NCBI RefSeq assembly: GCF_001547755.1
Contig: NZ_AP013042.1
Coordinates: forward strand, 1,405,435-1,469,434
DNA from: an endosymbiont of Bathymodiolus septemdierum str. Myojin knoll
Lineage (GTDB): Bacteria; Pseudomonadota; Gammaproteobacteria; PS1; Pseudothioglobaceae
Direction of reading: 5' to 3'
DNA length: 64,000 nucleotides
Below the pieces are notes generated by a model that made no database searches, was not told where the DNA came from, and worked only from the letters and a program-made list of their open reading frames with translations. Positions 32,663 to 40,265 of this stretch are shown piece after piece (positions within the stretch are counted from its first letter, which is position 1; each line of letters begins with the position of its first letter). Made by a program: the position numbers and the translations under genes.

Positions 32663-32958
32663 ATACAGATTTTCTTAAAATCAACAACCTTTCCATTCTC
32701 CACTAAAACGCTTTCTTCTTCAAGGCGTTTTACTTTAAGCGAAATATCATAGGCAAACTTACCCAAATCCCCATTCGATTTCACCACACGGTGGCAAGGT
32801 ACTTCAGGCGCAAAAGGATTTTTATTCATAGCAGAACCAACAGCTCTGTATGCATTTGGATGGTTAATCAGTTTGGCAAGCCCACCATAGGTGATGACTT
32901 TACCCGCAGGGACTTTTTCTTTAAGGGTTTTGTAGCAAAGTTGTTGGAATTCGGTCAT
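32659..32958 (-). CDS. small methylated-DNA--cysteine methyltransferase family protein
   Basis: A 99-residue protein made only of the C-terminal DNA-binding/methyltransfer domain of the MGMT/Ogt family. The active-site PCHRVV is intact, with cysteine near residue 54, so it may be a true alkyltransferase rather than an alkyltransferase-like protein, which has tryptophan there. ITYGGLAKLI is the recognition helix region and YRAVGSAMNKNP the arginine finger. The N-terminal domain of Ada/Ogt is absent. Its ATG overlaps the kdsC stop (ATGA). It ends convergently on atpC with a four-base overlap. Confidence 0.88.
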   Translation of the reverse strand: MTEFQQLCYKTLKEKVPAGKVITYGGLAKLINHPNAYRAVGSAMNKNPFAPEVPCHRVVKSNGDLGKFAYDISLKVKRLEEESVLVENGKVVDFKKICI

Positions 32959-33476
32959 TGCAAATAAGGCGCCATCGCTTTATCGAAATTACCTTGCGCC
33001 CTGAGAATAAAATCACAAACTTCACGCACAGCACCGTGTCCGCCGATTTTGTCTGTCGTTAAGTGTGCATGTTGTTTGACTAAATCATGTGCATTGGCAA
33101 CAGCAATGGCAAAGCCTACTTTGCTCATCACTGGCAAATCAATCACATCATCGCCCACATATGCGACTTCATCAGCACTGACACTGAGCGTTTTTAACAA
33201 CGCATTAAAGGCAACAACCTTATCACTTTGCCCTTGATAAAAATGTTTAATGCCTAAGTTTTTCATTCGATACTCAACGCTTTTAGTGTTTCTAGCGCTA
33301 ATCACTGCCACTTCAACGCCGTTGTCTTTGAGCATTTTGATGCCATGTCCATCTAATGCATTAAAACGCTTTATTTCCGAACCATCCTCGGCAAAATATA
33401 ACCCGCCATCGGTTAAAACGCCGTCCACATCAAAGATGATGAGTTTAATTTTTTTTGCTAATTTGTCTGTGTTCAT
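32955..33476 (-). CDS. kdsC: 3-deoxy-D-manno-octulosonate 8-phosphate phosphatase
   Basis: A 173-residue HAD-superfamily C0 phosphatase of KDO synthesis for lipopolysaccharide. Motif I is FDVDGVLTDGGLYF, motif II is VISARNTKSVEYR, and motif III is AYVGDDVIDLPVM. The C-terminal GHGAVREVCDFIL is typical of the YrbI/KdsC subgroup. GGAG lies upstream of the ATG. It overlaps ampD by about 30 bases and the downstream MGMT gene by four. Confidence 0.95.
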   Translation of the reverse strand: MNTDKLAKKIKLIIFDVDGVLTDGGLYFAEDGSEIKRFNALDGHGIKMLKDNGVEVAVISARNTKSVEYRMKNLGIKHFYQGQSDKVVAFNALLKTLSVSADEVAYVGDDVIDLPVMSKVGFAIAVANAHDLVKQHAHLTTDKIGGHGAVREVCDFILRAQGNFDKAMAPYLQ

Positions 33477-33963
33477 CTATTTTTCTCCAATCAAATGCGC
33501 GCCCCGGATCACTCTTTCTACCTGGGGCAATGTCACTATGACCAACAATATATTTTATCGGATATTGTTGACACAAATAGGCTAGAATTTTATTGAGTTC
33601 TCGGTATTGCGCCTTGGTGTAGGCAATATCATCTGCACCTTCTAATTCAATGCCAATGGAAAAATCATTGCAATCATCCCGTCCTTGATAATACGATGCA
33701 CCTGCATGCCAAGCTTTATCAGCAAAATCAACAAATTGAAGCGTCTCGCCATCACGCTTGATAAGCAAATGGCTGGATACTTTTAGGGTTTTGATGCGAT
33801 CAAAATACGGATGGGCATAGGGATTTAATTTGTTTTGAAAAAAATCCTCAATATACCCACCCCCAAACTGATTTGGCGGCAAAGATATATTATGAATAAC
33901 AATCATATCAACCTGTGAATCTCGCTTGCTAAAATTGGGTGATGGACATTGTTTAAAAATCAT
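33445..33963 (-). CDS. ampD: 1,6-anhydro-N-acetylmuramyl-L-alanine amidase AmpD
   Basis: A 172-residue Amidase_2 (zinc) enzyme of cytoplasmic cell-wall recycling. Zinc ligands are visible in IVIHNISLP, and in VGHSDIAPGRKSDPG with the HxD pair; KAWHAGAS and FSIGIELEG are also conserved. I start it at the ATG at 33963 (MIFKQCPSPN), which overlaps the stop of the upstream pentapeptide gene as ATGA; eleven more codons are open upstream. No AmpR or beta-lactamase is in view, so a recycling role is most likely. Confidence 0.94.
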   Translation of the reverse strand: MIFKQCPSPNFSKRDSQVDMIVIHNISLPPNQFGGGYIEDFFQNKLNPYAHPYFDRIKTLKVSSHLLIKRDGETLQFVDFADKAWHAGASYYQGRDDCNDFSIGIELEGADDIAYTKAQYRELNKILAYLCQQYPIKYIVGHSDIAPGRKSDPGRAFDWRKIDEHRQISKKN

Positions 33964-34368
33964 AATTTTGTAGCCGCCAGATAATCTTTCAACCATTTAT
34001 CAGCTTCTTTTTTGCTGTATGTCCCTGTCATTGCGTTTGATAAGTCCAGTTCTTCTGAGGCGGATTCAATGCGCCCTATTGCTTTTTTAGCCGAAGGGCT
34101 TCCAACTGTTTTTAGCATTGTAATCAATTCTGATTTTTGCGCATCATCAAGCACCTGATATTGTTCTTTTAAGTTGTTGCTGTCGGTGTCTTTATCGGTT
34201 CGTTGCTCTATTCTTTCTTTAAAATTTAAGGAGTCGTAACCTAAACAAACCCCTTGTAGTTGTGCACCTGTCAAATTCGCCCCTTGTAGTTGTGCATTCA
34301 GCAAATCCGCCCCTTGTAGTTGTGCATCCATCAAATTCGCCCCTTGTAGTTGTGCATTATCAAATTCG
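33960..34368 (-). pseudogene. pentapeptide-repeat protein, C-terminal part separated by a frameshift
   Basis: This frame continues the same ten-residue repeat (AQLQGANLMD, AQLQGADLLN, AQLQGANLTG) after the point where the upstream frame breaks, then adds about 80 residues ending in a helical tail (KKEADKWLKDYLAATKL). It has no convincing start of its own. Its stop overlaps the ampD start as ATGA, so the original gene was coupled to ampD. With one base restored in the 29-bp repeat unit, the two parts give a protein of about 467 residues. It may be a broken gene, a slippage-dependent product or an assembly error. Confidence 0.75.
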
Positions 34369-34545
34369 CCCCTTGTAGTTGTGTGTGCCGCAAATTCGCC
34401 CCTTGTAGTTGTGCACCTATCAAATTCGCCCCTTGTAGTTGTGTGTGCCGCAAATTCGCCCCTTGTAGTTGTGTGTGCCACAAATTCGCCCCTTGTAGTT
34501 GTGCATGCAGCAAATTCGCCCCTTGTAGTTGTGCGTGCGATAAAT
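34250..34545. repeat. 30-bp tandem repeat array coding for pentapeptide repeats
   Basis: Ten copies of CCCCTTGTAGTTGTG begin at 34250, 34280, 34310, 34340, 34369, 34399, 34429, 34459, 34489 and 34519. All intervals are 30 bp except the fourth (34340 to 34369), which is 29 bp. On the minus strand each unit codes for two pentapeptides of the A(N/Q)LxG/ANLxx type. The units are nearly identical at DNA level, which suggests recent expansion or homogenisation. There are no unique spacers, so it is not a CRISPR array. Confidence 0.93.
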
Positions 34546-35362
34546 CTAAGGTTTCGTCATAAATCCGGTGGTGCAGGTAGGTTTCTTGCAAATCTACGCC
34601 TAATAAACTGATGTTATTAGTGGGGAAATCGTGATTAATCAATAAATTAAACCACTCTTCATGAGCAATAATATTGAGTTGTTTAGTGAGTGAACAACGG
34701 TTTATCGCATCTGCTATGCTGAGATTTTTTTGTTTTTTTACTTCTTGCAAGATTTTTTGATGCTGAGTGGCTAAACTGGCGCGGAAAATCTCATACGCAC
34801 CCCGCCTAAAACTCTCACCATATTCGCCTTTGAGATAGCCGCGCAAAGAATGCAGCGCCGATATTTGCAGGGCAATCTTGTTGTCTGCGTTGTCTTCATC
34901 GCCCTCAATATTGCCGGTTGCCCAGCGTTGTAGTTGTTGAAATTCTTTAAGATTGGTGTCTTTTCTGGCGTTGTCAAGTTCCATTAAGTGATTCTTATCA
35001 CGAAATATCCAAATAACAAAAACAATAGGGGCAGACATCACGATACCTGAGACGCCTACAGAGGTTATCTTAATAAGAATATTATCGATATTAGCAACAA
35101 ACCAAGGCACATAGGTGCTATTAAATGACGCAACAACAACGGCTGCAGAAATAACACCGAATGCCCTTTTTGTCGTATTGGCAGTTTTTTTATGGTTGTT
35201 ATGGATGCGCCTAAATTCGGCAATTTTGTTTTGATGTTGCCAATAGGATTGATTAAATTGATGGGTGTAAAAGTTTCTAAAATATCCATTATCAAATACA
35301 TATCTTAGGTCAATATTTTTATATACTTTAATTTTCTGTAGTTTTTCGCTAAACCCGCTCAA
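34331..35362 (-). CDS. membrane-anchored pentapeptide-repeat protein, N-terminal part (frameshifted)
   Basis: A 343-residue frame. Residues 1-60 are charged and soluble, two hydrophobic helices follow at about 68-90 and 98-118, then a helical cytoplasmic-type region (about 120-270), then pentapeptide repeats (from LDLSHAQLQGANL). After six ten-residue units the frame shifts and ends with IMHNYKGRI, because one repeat unit is 29 rather than 30 bp. Pentapeptide repeats form a right-handed quadrilateral beta helix; some mimic DNA, but the role here is unknown. It overlaps the upstream dioxygenase by 14 bases, within a minus operon leading to ampD, kdsC and the MGMT-like gene. Confidence 0.8.
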   Translation of the reverse strand: MSGFSEKLQKIKVYKNIDLRYVFDNGYFRNFYTHQFNQSYWQHQNKIAEFRRIHNNHKKTANTTKRAFGVISAAVVVASFNSTYVPWFVANIDNILIKITSVGVSGIVMSAPIVFVIWIFRDKNHLMELDNARKDTNLKEFQQLQRWATGNIEGDEDNADNKIALQISALHSLRGYLKGEYGESFRRGAYEIFRASLATQHQKILQEVKKQKNLSIADAINRCSLTKQLNIIAHEEWFNLLINHDFPTNNISLLGVDLQETYLHHRIYDETLDLSHAQLQGANLLHAQLQGANLWHTQLQGANLRHTQLQGANLIGAQLQGANLRHTQLQGANLIMHNYKGRI

Positions 35363-36191
35363 AATATCGCCCCCTTAAAAGTAGCCGTGGATTGTGTTTA
35401 TCATCAATAAAACTACTGCGCTTATGAATGACATTGTTACATATCATACCTTGGTTTTTTGCCATTAAATGTTGAAAATGATAATCACTGCCTGCGGCTA
35501 AAATATCGTCCAATAAGGCGACGGCGGCAACGACTTCACTGGTAAATTGCACATTTTTTTTACGCTGGGTGTAACGCAAATAAAGCCGTTTGTTGTCTTG
35601 CATAAAAATTGCACCTGTTGATTTGGGGCGCAAGATTTTGCCATTTTCACTGTGCGCGGGGATGCTCATGGCATCGATTTTGGTGAGTAATTCGGCAGCC
35701 TCTGGGCTTTGTTGGCGTAATAAAATATAGAGTATTTCATTATCCAGCCAGCTGTTTTCTCCACCATGATTGGCAGGGTTGACGCAGAATAAACTAAAAC
35801 TGCGAATGCGCTTATCAGGATGATTGTAATAGCCGTCGGTATGCCAGCCGATGGCTTTATTGGTGTAGGGAATAAATTCGCCTTGTTGCTTGTTGCCTGT
35901 TGGGGTAATGTGTGCCAAGCCGTCCTTTTGCACATAAAGATGCTGGTCTTGATTGTTCAAACCAAATTGTTGATTAAATTGGTTGATGGCATTGGCATAA
36001 TCGGCTTGCGCCGTGATGGCAAATAAAGCAAAATTATTGTAACGACAAAGTTGCTGGATTTTATCTTTTTCAGTATTGGTCAGCGCATACGGGTTGGCAA
36101 TCTCAACCAAACATGCCTCAATATTGCTTTCGGCATTGGCAAGTTTTTCATCTCGCCAGTATTTATAATCATCTGAATTGTCAAATAGCAT
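35349..36191 (-). CDS. TauD/TfdA-family Fe(II)/2-oxoglutarate-dependent dioxygenase
   Basis: A 280-residue jelly-roll dioxygenase. The iron-binding HxD is in GWHTDGYYN (about residue 118). The distal histidine is in CNNVIHKRSSF, and the 2-oxoglutarate arginine in PRLLLRGRYF near the C-terminus. The family oxidises small organic substrates such as taurine or carnitine precursors; the substrate here cannot be read from sequence, and no sulfonate transporter is nearby. It begins the minus operon running through the pentapeptide gene to kdsC. Confidence 0.82.
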   Translation of the reverse strand: MLFDNSDDYKYWRDEKLANAESNIEACLVEIANPYALTNTEKDKIQQLCRYNNFALFAITAQADYANAINQFNQQFGLNNQDQHLYVQKDGLAHITPTGNKQQGEFIPYTNKAIGWHTDGYYNHPDKRIRSFSLFCVNPANHGGENSWLDNEILYILLRQQSPEAAELLTKIDAMSIPAHSENGKILRPKSTGAIFMQDNKRLYLRYTQRKKNVQFTSEVVAAVALLDDILAAGSDYHFQHLMAKNQGMICNNVIHKRSSFIDDKHNPRLLLRGRYFERV

Positions 36192-36240
36192 TTCGCTATT
36201 TTAATTCATTGAGAAAAAAAATCTAAAATTTATGCAATAA

Positions 36241-37860
36241 TTAGCCGTTGATTCTTTTATTAATGGTCCATTGCTGCAATATTGACAAGGTATTGTTGAA
36301 TACCCAATAAAGCACCAATCCCGACGGAAACCACAAAAACATCACTGTGAACACTAACGGCAACGCCATCATAATCTTAGCCTGTATTGGATCAGCCGGT
36401 GGTGGGTTTAGTTTTTGTTGAATAAACATAGAAACACCCATCACAATTGGCAGGATGTAATACGGGTCCATTGCTGATAAGTCTGGCATCCACCAAAAAG
36501 CCGTTTGGCGTAATTCAATAGTATCAAGCAACATCCAATAAAAAGCAATAAATACCGGGATTTGCACCATAATCGGCAGACAACCAGAGGCGGGATTTAT
36601 TTTCTCTTTCTTATACAGTTCCATGGTTTTTTGCCCCATTTTTTGCTTGTCATCGCCATAGGTTTCTTTGAGTTTTGCTAATCTTGGTGCTAATTTTCTC
36701 ATACCCGCCATTGAGCGATAAGATTTTTCACTAAGCGGATAAAATGTTAACTTAATCAAGAAAGTAATCAAAATAATTGACCAACCCCAACTGCCAATAA
36801 ACTCGTTAATTTTATGAATGCCCCATGATAGTGGACTGGCGAGAATATCCAAAAACCCATAATCTAGTGTGTAATGCAAGCCTGTTGCCACCTTTTCAAT
36901 TTTGCCATATTCTTTCGGCCCAACATAAAGTTGATTAGTCGCCAATGTGGCTGTCGTTCCCGCAGCCACGGTCATTTGTTGATTGGCATTGGTTAATTTG
37001 TAAATGCCCTTACTTACCTTGGCAGAAAAGTGTTGCGTTTCATTTTGATTTGGAATCCACGCTGCAATAAAATATTGTTGCGCCATTGCTATCCAGCCAC
37101 CCTGTGCTTGCTGCGATTCAAAATCTTCCCAATTTTTAAACTTATTTTTTTGCACGCTGTCTTTTGCTTTGTCATACACAATGCCGCCCGTAAAAGTCGG
37201 CATCGTCACATTGCCTTGATCAATTGGATGGCGACTCAAACGCACATACGACTTAACTGGAATGTCTTGGCTGGTGTTGTTTTTAATTTGATAATCCACG
37301 CCCACCACATAACTGCCTTTCTTAAAGTGATAATTCTTCACCACTTGAACGCCGTTTTTACCCTGCCAAGTCAATGGCACCAGTAAAGTATCGCCATTCA
37401 TTTGATAATCAGTATTGACAGAACGAAAATTAGACAAATGCGTCGGTAACAAATCATTGCTTGATGCTAAACCACTTTGCGCTTGGAATACTTGCCCTGC
37501 TTTGTCACTCAATAATTGAAACTTCTCTTCACTGCCCATTTCAACAGGATAGTTATTCAAGAAAGCATTTTGAATCGTGCCACCTTTGTGACTGATTTCT
37601 ACCGTCAACAAATCCGTGGTTACCGTAGTAAACCCACCCTTTTGAACAACAGTTGGCATAGTCGGCAAATCAATTTCCACTTGTTGCGTGTCCATCATCG
37701 GTACATCGCCATTTGCAGTTGGCGCACCTATCAGGGTTGTGGTTGTTTTACGCACGACATTGCCATCTGCATCCACTGTTTGCGTGATTTGCCATTTATC
37801 CCATAAGATAAAAACCGTTAAAAAAATTGCAATGCCTAAAAATAATTTTTGATTGTTCAT
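36241..37860 (-). CDS. yidC: membrane protein insertase YidC
   Basis: A 539-residue Oxa1/YidC insertase of the Gram-negative type. There is one N-terminal helix (about 5-22), a large periplasmic beta domain (about 60-340) and five membrane segments in the C-terminal part. The conserved arginine in the hydrophilic groove lies in the KSYRSMAGMRKLAPR region, and PASGCLPIMVQIPVFIAFYW is diagnostic. It follows yidD by 12 bp in rpmH-rnpA-yidD-yidC. No mnmE follows in this window. Confidence 0.98.
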   Translation of the reverse strand: MNNQKLFLGIAIFLTVFILWDKWQITQTVDADGNVVRKTTTTLIGAPTANGDVPMMDTQQVEIDLPTMPTVVQKGGFTTVTTDLLTVEISHKGGTIQNAFLNNYPVEMGSEEKFQLLSDKAGQVFQAQSGLASSNDLLPTHLSNFRSVNTDYQMNGDTLLVPLTWQGKNGVQVVKNYHFKKGSYVVGVDYQIKNNTSQDIPVKSYVRLSRHPIDQGNVTMPTFTGGIVYDKAKDSVQKNKFKNWEDFESQQAQGGWIAMAQQYFIAAWIPNQNETQHFSAKVSKGIYKLTNANQQMTVAAGTTATLATNQLYVGPKEYGKIEKVATGLHYTLDYGFLDILASPLSWGIHKINEFIGSWGWSIILITFLIKLTFYPLSEKSYRSMAGMRKLAPRLAKLKETYGDDKQKMGQKTMELYKKEKINPASGCLPIMVQIPVFIAFYWMLLDTIELRQTAFWWMPDLSAMDPYYILPIVMGVSMFIQQKLNPPPADPIQAKIMMALPLVFTVMFLWFPSGLVLYWVFNNTLSILQQWTINKRING

Positions 37861-37872
37861 AATAATATTTGC

Positions 37873-38100
37873 TTAGTGTGAATGTTCTTTTTCTGGTACT
37901 GGGTCAAAACCACCCTCATGCCAAGGGTGGCACTTGCCGATGCGTCTAATACTTAAATTAAATCCTTTGAAAAATCCGTGTTGTCGCACTGCTTCATAGG
38001 CATACTGCGAGCAAGTTGGGTCAAAACGACAATTAGAACCCAACAAAGGGCTGATGAATAGTTGATAAAATTTAATCGGGACTAACAAAACATATTTCAT
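37873..38100 (-). CDS. yidD: membrane protein insertion efficiency factor YidD
   Basis: A 75-residue YidD. The amphipathic N-terminal segment and the block [17 protein letters not shown], followed by [15 protein letters not shown], are invariant in the family. It assists YidC-dependent insertion. Its ATG overlaps the rnpA stop by four bases (ATGA). Confidence 0.97.
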   Translation of the reverse strand: MKYVLLVPIKFYQLFISPLLGSNCRFDPTCSQYAYEAVRQHGFFKGFNLSIRRIGKCHPWHEGGFDPVPEKEHSH

Positions 38101-38435
38101 TGCGTTACCTTCTTAAATAAATTCAATAATTCTACAGATAAAACCCCATTTTTTACAGGCTTTGAACGCCTTGCCATCACCACAAAATCCCAATTGTCCA
38201 ATTGTTGCTTTTCCAATCTAAAAGTTTCTCGGGCAATACGCTTAAATCGATTTCTATCAACGGCCAAACGATATACTTTCTTCGAAATAGCCAACCCTAA
38301 ACGAGGTTTAGAATTGTTAACAGGTTTTGCAACGATTTGCCAATACTCGCCTTTTATGAATTTCCCACCTTTAAAAACGCTGGCGTATTCGTTGGCTTTA
38401 AGAATTTTGGCTTCATGCGTCAGCCCGAGAGACAT
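38097..38435 (-). CDS. rnpA: ribonuclease P protein component
   Basis: A 112-residue basic protein subunit of RNase P, which trims tRNA 5' ends. The RNR motif is in [17 protein letters not shown], and [12 protein letters not shown] is the preceding conserved strand. Its ATG overlaps the rpmH stop by one base (TAATG). Confidence 0.97.
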   Translation of the reverse strand: MSLGLTHEAKILKANEYASVFKGGKFIKGEYWQIVAKPVNNSKPRLGLAISKKVYRLAVDRNRFKRIARETFRLEKQQLDNWDFVVMARRSKPVKNGVLSVELLNLFKKVTQ

Positions 38436-38575
38436 TAGGCTGCCAAACGCTTGCGTCCTTTTCTTCTACGAGCGTTAATCACCGCGCGACCTGATTTGGT
38501 ACGCATTCTTGATCTAAAACCATGTTTTCTTGCACGCTTGATAACACTCGGTTGAAAGGTTCTTTTTTGTTTCAT
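38435..38575 (-). CDS. rpmH: 50S ribosomal protein L34
   Basis: A 46-residue basic protein read directly from the sequence: it begins [20 protein letters not shown] and continues with the [18 protein letters not shown] ending, both signature parts of L34. It stops with TAA overlapping the rnpA ATG. It is the first gene of rpmH-rnpA-yidD-yidC. The usual upstream neighbour dnaA is absent; dprA lies divergent instead. Confidence 0.98.
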   Translation of the reverse strand: MKQKRTFQPSVIKRARKHGFRSRMRTKSGRAVINARRRKGRKRLAA

Positions 38576-38603
38576 AATTAGTTACGGTCAAATAAAATGA
38601 GCA

Positions 38604-38632
38604 ATTTTACCATAATCAGAGTGTTACAATAA
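38604..38632 (-). promoter_or_regulatory. candidate promoter of rpmH-rnpA-yidD-yidC
   Basis: On the minus strand TTATTG (38632-38627), a 17-bp spacer and TAAAAT (38609-38604) are found about 30 bases upstream of rpmH; the -10 is preceded by TGG, an extended -10 pattern. Confidence 0.5.
38622..38630 (+). promoter_or_regulatory. candidate extended -10 promoter of dprA
   Basis: TG-T-TACAAT at 38622-38630 fits an extended -10 element, 37 bases upstream of the dprA ATG. It overlaps the -35 box of the divergent rpmH promoter. Confidence 0.4.
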
Positions 38633-38666
38633 AAATAGTGCAATTCTATTAAACAAAATTAGAAAA

Positions 38667-39755
38667 ATGAATTTAACATATTGGTTACTCCTATTAAAAG
38701 CGCCTCGTGTCGGTCCGCGTACCTTTTATAAGGCATTGCAAGTTTTTGAAACGCCCGAGCAAGTCTTTTCTGCCAGCAAGACCGAACGCAAAGAAAGTGG
38801 TGTATTTCAAACAAAAGCATTAGATTTTTTAGACGCTGCCGACACCAGTTTGGTTCAAGCCGACCTCGATTGGGCGCAAAGCGACGATTGCCACATCTTG
38901 ACTTTAATTGACGATAATTACCCGGAATCACTCAAAAACATCCACGATCCACCACCCCTATTGTATGTCAGAGGCAACATCGAATGCCTATCGATGCCCC
39001 AACTTGCCATCGTCGGCTCGCGTAATCCTAGCGCTGGCGGCAAAGAAAATGCGCAATCCTTTGCCAAATCTTTAGCCCAATCAGGCTTGGTCATTACTTC
39101 TGGCATGGCAAGTGGTATTGACGCCTATGCCCACATGGGCGCACTAGAAGTTAACAAACCCACCATCGCTGTTTGTGGCACGGGATTGGACAGAATTTAC
39201 CCCGCAAAACACAAATCAATGGCACACCAAATTACCAAAATAGGAGCTTTGGTTTCTGAATTTTGCATTGGCACTACCCCCATCGGCACAAATTTCCCAA
39301 GACGCAATCGCATCATCAGCGGCTTAAGTCTCGGCACTTTGGTAATTGAAGCCAGCATTAAAAGTGGCACCATGATTACTGCCAAACTCGCCGCCGAACA
39401 ATGCAAAGAAGTTTTTGCCATCCCCAGTTCTATCCACAACCCGCTCTCAAAAGGCTGCCATCAACTCATCAAAAACGGCGCAAAATTAGTAGAAGATATT
39501 GATGACATTTTGGACGAGTTACAATTTGAATCGTCAAGCCTATTATTAAAGGAAAATGTGACTATTTCTGAAAAAGAGTTGGATGACACCCCCTTTATAC
39601 TATTAAAATACCTAAGTTATGACGCCATCAGCATTGACGAATTGGTTGAAAAAAGTGGGCTTAGCCCCCAAATTATCACCCAAGAGCTGCTTTTATTAGA
39701 ACTTAACAACAAAGTCGCACAAACTGATGGCTCCAGTTATGTGTTAACTAAATGA
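38667..39755 (+). CDS. dprA: DNA processing protein DprA
   Basis: A 362-residue DprA/Smf, which loads RecA on single-stranded DNA during natural transformation. The Rossmann-like core shows AIVGSRNPSAGGKENA, ITSGMASGIDAYAHMGAL, TGLDRIYPAKH and FPRRNRIISGLS. The C-terminal 65 residues form a winged-helix (DLA/DML1) domain ending in KVAQTDGSSYVL. It lies 6 bp before smg, as in many gammaproteobacteria (dprA-smg-topA). Confidence 0.97.
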   Translation: MNLTYWLLLLKAPRVGPRTFYKALQVFETPEQVFSASKTERKESGVFQTKALDFLDAADTSLVQADLDWAQSDDCHILTLIDDNYPESLKNIHDPPPLLYVRGNIECLSMPQLAIVGSRNPSAGGKENAQSFAKSLAQSGLVITSGMASGIDAYAHMGALEVNKPTIAVCGTGLDRIYPAKHKSMAHQITKIGALVSEFCIGTTPIGTNFPRRNRIISGLSLGTLVIEASIKSGTMITAKLAAEQCKEVFAIPSSIHNPLSKGCHQLIKNGAKLVEDIDDILDELQFESSSLLLKENVTISEKELDDTPFILLKYLSYDAISIDELVEKSGLSPQIITQELLLLELNNKVAQTDGSSYVLTK

Positions 39756-39761
39756 GGTTTT

Positions 39762-40250
39762 ATGACAAATAATATTCTTGATGTTTTAACTTATATGTTC
39801 GATTACTTGTTTGAAGCTGCCGACGAATCGACGGGAGAAATCGATGATACCGCCTTAAAAGCACACCTTTCAAATGCAGGTTTCGAAGTTATGCGCATCA
39901 ACAAGGCTTTAGATTGGCTAGAGAACATTGCCAGCCTACAAAATGGAGAGGCCCAAGCATTTTCCAACACGCAAGGCGGTCTACGCATCTACACCAACGC
40001 AGAAAAAATTAGATTAGACGCCAAAGCGCGTGGCTTCCTATTGTTTATGGAAAACATAGGCCAACTAACTGCCATTCAACGCGAAATCGTCATTGAACGG
40101 GTAATGTCACTAGATGTAAACAACCTCAATCTTGAAGACCTAAAATGGGTGGTTATGATGGTCATCGGCAACAGCGACGATGCCGATGAAATATCACCAG
40201 AATGGCTAGAATCTGTTGTTTTTCTTGATGATAACCACACCGTTCAGTAA
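39762..40250 (+). CDS. smg: Smg family protein (DUF494)
   Basis: A 162-residue acidic helical protein of the Smg/DUF494 family. NILDVLTYMFDYLFE at the start and RVMSLDVNNLNLEDLKWVVMMV near residue 118 are typical. The function is unknown, but the place between dprA and topA is conserved in gammaproteobacteria. Confidence 0.94.
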   Translation: MTNNILDVLTYMFDYLFEAADESTGEIDDTALKAHLSNAGFEVMRINKALDWLENIASLQNGEAQAFSNTQGGLRIYTNAEKIRLDAKARGFLLFMENIGQLTAIQREIVIERVMSLDVNNLNLEDLKWVVMMVIGNSDDADEISPEWLESVVFLDDNHTVQ

Positions 40251-40265
40251 GGAAAAACCGTCATA

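Noticed and set aside
34250..34545. Regularly spaced 30-bp repeats that might be read as a CRISPR array
   Set aside because: The repeats are directly tandem without unique spacers, and they code for pentapeptides on the minus strand.
34350..34611. Cys-rich ORFs on the plus strand across the repeat array
   Set aside because: They are complementary shadows of the pentapeptide repeats, with no ribosome binding site or independent sign of coding.
38576..38666. Possible replication origin beside rpmH
   Set aside because: No DnaA-box-like TTATCCACA is present, the gap is only 91 bp, and dnaA is absent.
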